From the NCBI GenBank assembly GCA_028292565.1, contig JAQGMD010000280.1:1-8883 (forward strand): a stretch of DNA of 8,883 nt, read 5' to 3'. The notes below the pieces were generated by a model. It ran no database searches. It was not told the DNA's origin and worked only from the letters and a program-made list of their open reading frames with translations. This DNA is from Burkholderia sp. (GTDB lineage: Bacteria; Pseudomonadota; Gammaproteobacteria; Burkholderiales; Burkholderiaceae). The position numbers were made by a program, and so were the translations under genes. Below, piece after piece: positions 6,213 to 8,883 of the stretch; position 1 is the stretch's first letter, and every line of letters starts with the position of its first letter.

Positions 6213-7283
6213 CTAAATCGATGCCTTCTGCCATTCCTTTACCAGCGTCTCCACCAGCCTCGCCGCCGGCATCGCGCGCGCCATGCCGATGCCCTGTCCC
6301 GCCCACAGCGACATCAATTCCGTCTCGTTGATCTTGCCGGCTTGAGCGCGAATACTGCCGGTCAGTGCATTCTGAATCGGATAGGCGGGAACCTCACGTT
6401 CCACATCCCGCATCGATTCCATGAATCCGTTCACCAGGCCGCGCGCATAGCGGCCGGAAAATGTGCGTGTCAAACGAGTGACCGATCGCGCGGGCGCACT
6501 GGCTGCTTCCAGCAAGCGCTCCTTGTATGCCGGGTGGATGCCCGATTCATCGGTCACCAGGAACGCAGTACCCATTTGCACCGCCTGTGCACCGAGCGCA
6601 ATCGCCGCGGCGATCCCTCTTCCATCCATGATGCCGCCGGCAGCGATCACGGGGACATTCACCGCATCGACCACCATGGGCACCAGCACCATCGTGCTCG
6701 GCGCTTCATCCTGTGCGCCAATAAAGGTGCCGCGATGCGCGCCAGCTTCTATGCCCTGCGCACAAATAGCATCGGCGCCGATTGCTTCCCATGCGCGCGC
6801 TTCCGAGACATTGGTCGCGGTGCCGATCACGAAAATGTGTGCAGCATGCAAACGTTCCATCTGTTCCGATGTAAGAATGCCGAAGGTGAAACTGGCAATC
6901 TCGGGTTTCACCGCAATCAATGCGTCGAACTGCGCATCGAAATCCTCGCACCACTTGGCTGGCGTCGGCAGCGCAGTCCACCCGAGCGGCTCCCAGACCG
7001 GTCTCAACAGTTCCCCGGCGCGCGCTATTTCCTGTGTGCTTGGATTGGGCGTCTGCAGCACAAACATGTTGACCATGAATGCGCGTTGCGTCAGCGCGCG
7101 AATCTTCGCAACCTGTTCCGCGATTGCCTGCGGCGATAGCAGTGCCGCGGCCAGCGAGCCGATACCGCCCGCATTCGACACCGCCGCCACGAGTTCGGGT
7201 GTCGTCGCCCCACCTGCCATCGGAGCCTGAATGATGGGGCACCTGGAAAAGTCGATGAGCTCCATGTGTCTGATGTTTTCCAT
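6213..7283 (-). CDS. Nitronate monooxygenase (class I-like, 2-nitropropane dioxygenase family)
   Basis: FMN-dependent TIM-barrel enzyme of 356 residues. Characterised class I members oxidise alkyl nitronates, notably the toxin propionate 3-nitronate, giving an aldehyde or semialdehyde plus nitrite or nitrate. Family motifs are all present: QAPMAGGATTPELVAAVSNAGG at the N-terminus (19-40), SFTFG (131-135), GTATNVSEA (154-162), QGIEAGAHRG (176-185) with the likely catalytic base His183, the phosphate-binding AAGGIMDGRG (214-223) and MGTAFLVTDESG (237-248). No signal peptide is seen, so it is cytoplasmic. Start is ambiguous: ATG 7283 or ATG 7265 (residue 7, MELIDFSRCP, closer to family starts), neither with a clear ribosome site. 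It sits 63 bases after mmsA and 26 before the GMC gene. Many proteins of this family have unproven substrates, so the nitronate activity is family knowledge, not shown here. Confidence 0.9.
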   Translation of the reverse strand: MENIRHMELIDFSRCPIIQAPMAGGATTPELVAAVSNAGGIGSLAAALLSPQAIAEQVAKIRALTQRAFMVNMFVLQTPNPSTQEIARAGELLRPVWEPLGWTALPTPAKWCEDFDAQFDALIAVKPEIASFTFGILTSEQMERLHAAHIFVIGTATNVSEARAWEAIGADAICAQGIEAGAHRGTFIGAQDEAPSTMVLVPMVVDAVNVPVIAAGGIMDGRGIAAAIALGAQAVQMGTAFLVTDESGIHPAYKERLLEAASAPARSVTRLTRTFSGRYARGLVNGFMESMRDVEREVPAYPIQNALTGSIRAQAGKINETELMSLWAGQGIGMARAMPAARLVETLVKEWQKASI

Positions 7284-7300
7284 TGGGTTGGCTTTTGGTT

Positions 7301-7317
7301 TTAACGATGTATTAACG
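7301..7317. repeat. Direct repeat CGTTAA-N5-CGTTAA in the leader of the monooxygenase gene
   Basis: On the plus strand TTAACG occurs at 7301-7306 and again at 7312-7317, an 11-base period that would place both copies on the same face of the helix. It lies in the 63-base gap between mmsA and the monooxygenase gene (7284-7346), which holds no convincing promoter or terminator. The short AT-rich repeat could be a regulator site or chance. Confidence 0.3.
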
Positions 7318-7346
7318 TCAGAAGCGTGACTGCACTACGCAATCCA

Positions 7347-8867
7347 TCACTTTGCCACGGGCATCGTGAATTCCGCACCTTTATCTATCGTCTCGGGCCA
7401 GCGTTGCATGATCGACTTGTACCGGGTGTAGAAACGCACGCCCTCTTCCCCATATGCATGCGTGTCGCCGAACAGCGAACGCTTCCAGCCGCCGAATGAA
7501 TGCCAGGCCATCGGCACCGGAATCGGCACATTTACACCCACCATGCCGACTTCAATCCGCCGCGAGAATTCGCGAGCGGTATGACCGTCGGAGGTGAACA
7601 GCGACACGCCGTTGGCGAATTCATGTCCATTGATCAATTCCACCGCGGATGCAAAATCGGGTACGCGCACCACGCACAATACCGGGCCGAATATCTCTTC
7701 CTTATAAATCTTCATGTCCGGCGTGACCTGGTCGAACAGCGAACCGCCAAGGAAGAATCCCTTTTCATGCCCCGCCACCTTCAGGCCGCGGCCATCGACC
7801 AGCAGCTTCGCGCCCGCACCCACGCCATCTTCAATATAGCCTTCGATCTTCGCCTTGTGCGCCGCAGTCACCACCGGTCCCATTTCCGCATCGGCTTCCA
7901 TGCCGTTCCTGACCTTGAGCGCCTTCACGCGCGGGATCAGCGCGTCGACCAGTTTGTCGGCCACGCTGCCAACAGCAACCGCGACGGAAATTGCCATGCA
8001 GCGCTCGCCCGCTGAACCGTAGGCCGCGCCAATCAGAGCGTCGACCGCCTGCTCGAGATTCGCATCCGGCATCACCACCAGGTGATTCTTCGCCCCGCCA
8101 AGCGCTTGCACGCGTAACGGATAAGGGCCTTTGCGCTTTGCACCTTCGGTATAAATATACTCGGCGATGGGTGTGGAGCCGACAAACGACACGGCCTTGA
8201 CGTCAGGATGCCGCAGTAACGCGTCGACTGCCACCTTGTCGCCCTGCACCACATTGAATACGCCGTCCGGCAAGCCCGCTTGCTGGAACAGTTCCGCCAC
8301 CATCAGCGACGGCGATGGATCGCGCTCTGACGGCTTCAGGATAAAAGTGTTGCCGGTCGCAATGGCCATCGGCGCCATCCACATCGGCACCATGAACGGG
8401 AAGTTGAATGGCGTGATGCCGGCAGTAACGCCGAGCGGCTGACGCATCTGCCAATTATCGATGCCGCCGCCTATGTTGTCGGTGAATTGTGTTTTCAACA
8501 GTTGCGGCGCGGCGCATGCGAATTCCACTACTTCCAGACCGCGAGTGACTTCCCCTTTTGCATCGGAAAACACCTTGCCATGTTCGCGCGTAATCGCCGC
8601 GGCCAGATCGTCATGGTTCTTTTCAATCAGCTCCTTGAACTTCGACAGGATGCGCGCACGCTTCAAAGGCGCGGTTTCGGCCCAGGCCGGTGCCGCCTTT
8701 GCAGCTGCAGCGACCGCAGCATTGACTTCCTCCACACTGGCCAGTGCGACCTGCCCGCCCGGCTCACCGGTGGCGGGGTTGAATACTTCCTGGTGCCGGC
8801 CGCCGGCAGAAGCGACTAGCCGGCCGTTAATGTAGTGCTGAATCGTCGGTGTGGAGAGGTTTGTCAT
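7347..8867 (-). CDS. mmsA: CoA-acylating (methyl)malonate-semialdehyde dehydrogenase
   Basis: NAD-dependent aldehyde dehydrogenase superfamily enzyme of 506 residues that converts methylmalonate semialdehyde to propionyl-CoA or malonate semialdehyde to acetyl-CoA, with CO2 release. It acts in valine, beta-alanine and inositol catabolism. Diagnostic blocks are [13 protein letters not shown] (152-164, with Asn155 of the oxyanion hole), [12 protein letters not shown] (228-239), ALGGAKNH (255-262) and [11 protein letters not shown] (284-293) with catalytic Cys290. The general-base Glu of hydrolytic aldehyde dehydrogenases is replaced (Ala255 before LGG), as expected for the CoA-acylating subfamily. 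The C-terminal [23 protein letters not shown] (446-468) is also typical. The segment between YIY and RVQALGG (240-251) looks about four residues longer than I remember in relatives. ATG 8867 has AAAGGAA 5 bases upstream. It is the first gene in view of the run; mmsB (3-hydroxyisobutyrate dehydrogenase) is not in the window. Confidence 0.95.
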   Translation of the reverse strand: MTNLSTPTIQHYINGRLVASAGGRHQEVFNPATGEPGGQVALASVEEVNAAVAAAAKAAPAWAETAPLKRARILSKFKELIEKNHDDLAAAITREHGKVFSDAKGEVTRGLEVVEFACAAPQLLKTQFTDNIGGGIDNWQMRQPLGVTAGITPFNFPFMVPMWMAPMAIATGNTFILKPSERDPSPSLMVAELFQQAGLPDGVFNVVQGDKVAVDALLRHPDVKAVSFVGSTPIAEYIYTEGAKRKGPYPLRVQALGGAKNHLVVMPDANLEQAVDALIGAAYGSAGERCMAISVAVAVGSVADKLVDALIPRVKALKVRNGMEADAEMGPVVTAAHKAKIEGYIEDGVGAGAKLLVDGRGLKVAGHEKGFFLGGSLFDQVTPDMKIYKEEIFGPVLCVVRVPDFASAVELINGHEFANGVSLFTSDGHTAREFSRRIEVGMVGVNVPIPVPMAWHSFGGWKRSLFGDTHAYGEEGVRFYTRYKSIMQRWPETIDKGAEFTMPVAK

Positions 8868-8872
8868 AAGGA

Positions 8873-8879
8873 TTCCTTT
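8873..8879 (-). promoter_or_regulatory. Ribosome binding site of mmsA
   Basis: AAAGGAA on the minus strand stands 5 bases before the ATG at 8867. Only 16 bases precede the gene, so the promoter and any upstream gene lie outside the window. Confidence 0.65.
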
Positions 8880-8883
8880 GGCG

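Noticed and set aside
6706..7242. 178-codon open frame on the minus strand in another phase of the monooxygenase gene
   Set aside because: The overlapping monooxygenase frame has all FMN-enzyme motifs; this one has none.
7500..8015. 171-codon open frame on the plus strand
   Set aside because: It is antisense to mmsA, which is unambiguous, and has no protein-like features.

Overview
The window is a single, tightly packed run of eight protein genes, all on the minus strand, so transcription goes from the right end (about 8883) to the left end (1). Nearly every base is coding. I see no RNA genes, mobile elements, CRISPR arrays, phage genes or defence genes. The GC-rich but not extreme composition and the protein flavour suggest a proteobacterium, most likely a betaproteobacterium of the Burkholderiales (perhaps Oxalobacteraceae). 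That assignment is an impression from the sequences, not a search result.

In transcription order, the right half is a small oxidative catabolic block. It holds a CoA-acylating (methyl)malonate-semialdehyde dehydrogenase (mmsA, 7347-8867), a class I-like nitronate monooxygenase (6213-7283) and a GMC-family FAD alcohol dehydrogenase (4516-6186). The 5' end of this block lies at or beyond the right edge, because only 16 bases precede mmsA. The left half is a complete branched-chain-amino-acid-type (HAAT/LIV) ABC importer in the order livG, livF, livK-like, livH, livM. It starts at 4337, and livM runs off the left edge. The only gap of appreciable length (4338-4515, 178 bases) separates the two blocks. 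It contains a perfect 6-bp inverted repeat and weak promoter-like boxes, so the importer may have its own promoter as well as read-through from upstream.

The most interesting reading is functional. Nitronate monooxygenases of this class convert propionate 3-nitronate to malonate semialdehyde, and MmsA-type enzymes convert malonate semialdehyde to acetyl-CoA. With an alcohol dehydrogenase and an importer beside them, the genes could form an uptake and degradation cassette for 3-nitropropionate, 3-nitropropanol or another small alcohol or acid that funnels to a semialdehyde. This is inference from gene order; a more ordinary role in valine, beta-alanine or short-chain alcohol metabolism is possible. 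Other points are an arginine in place of the Walker A lysine of LivF, a livH start without a visible Shine-Dalgarno sequence, and corrected starts for livG and the binding protein.
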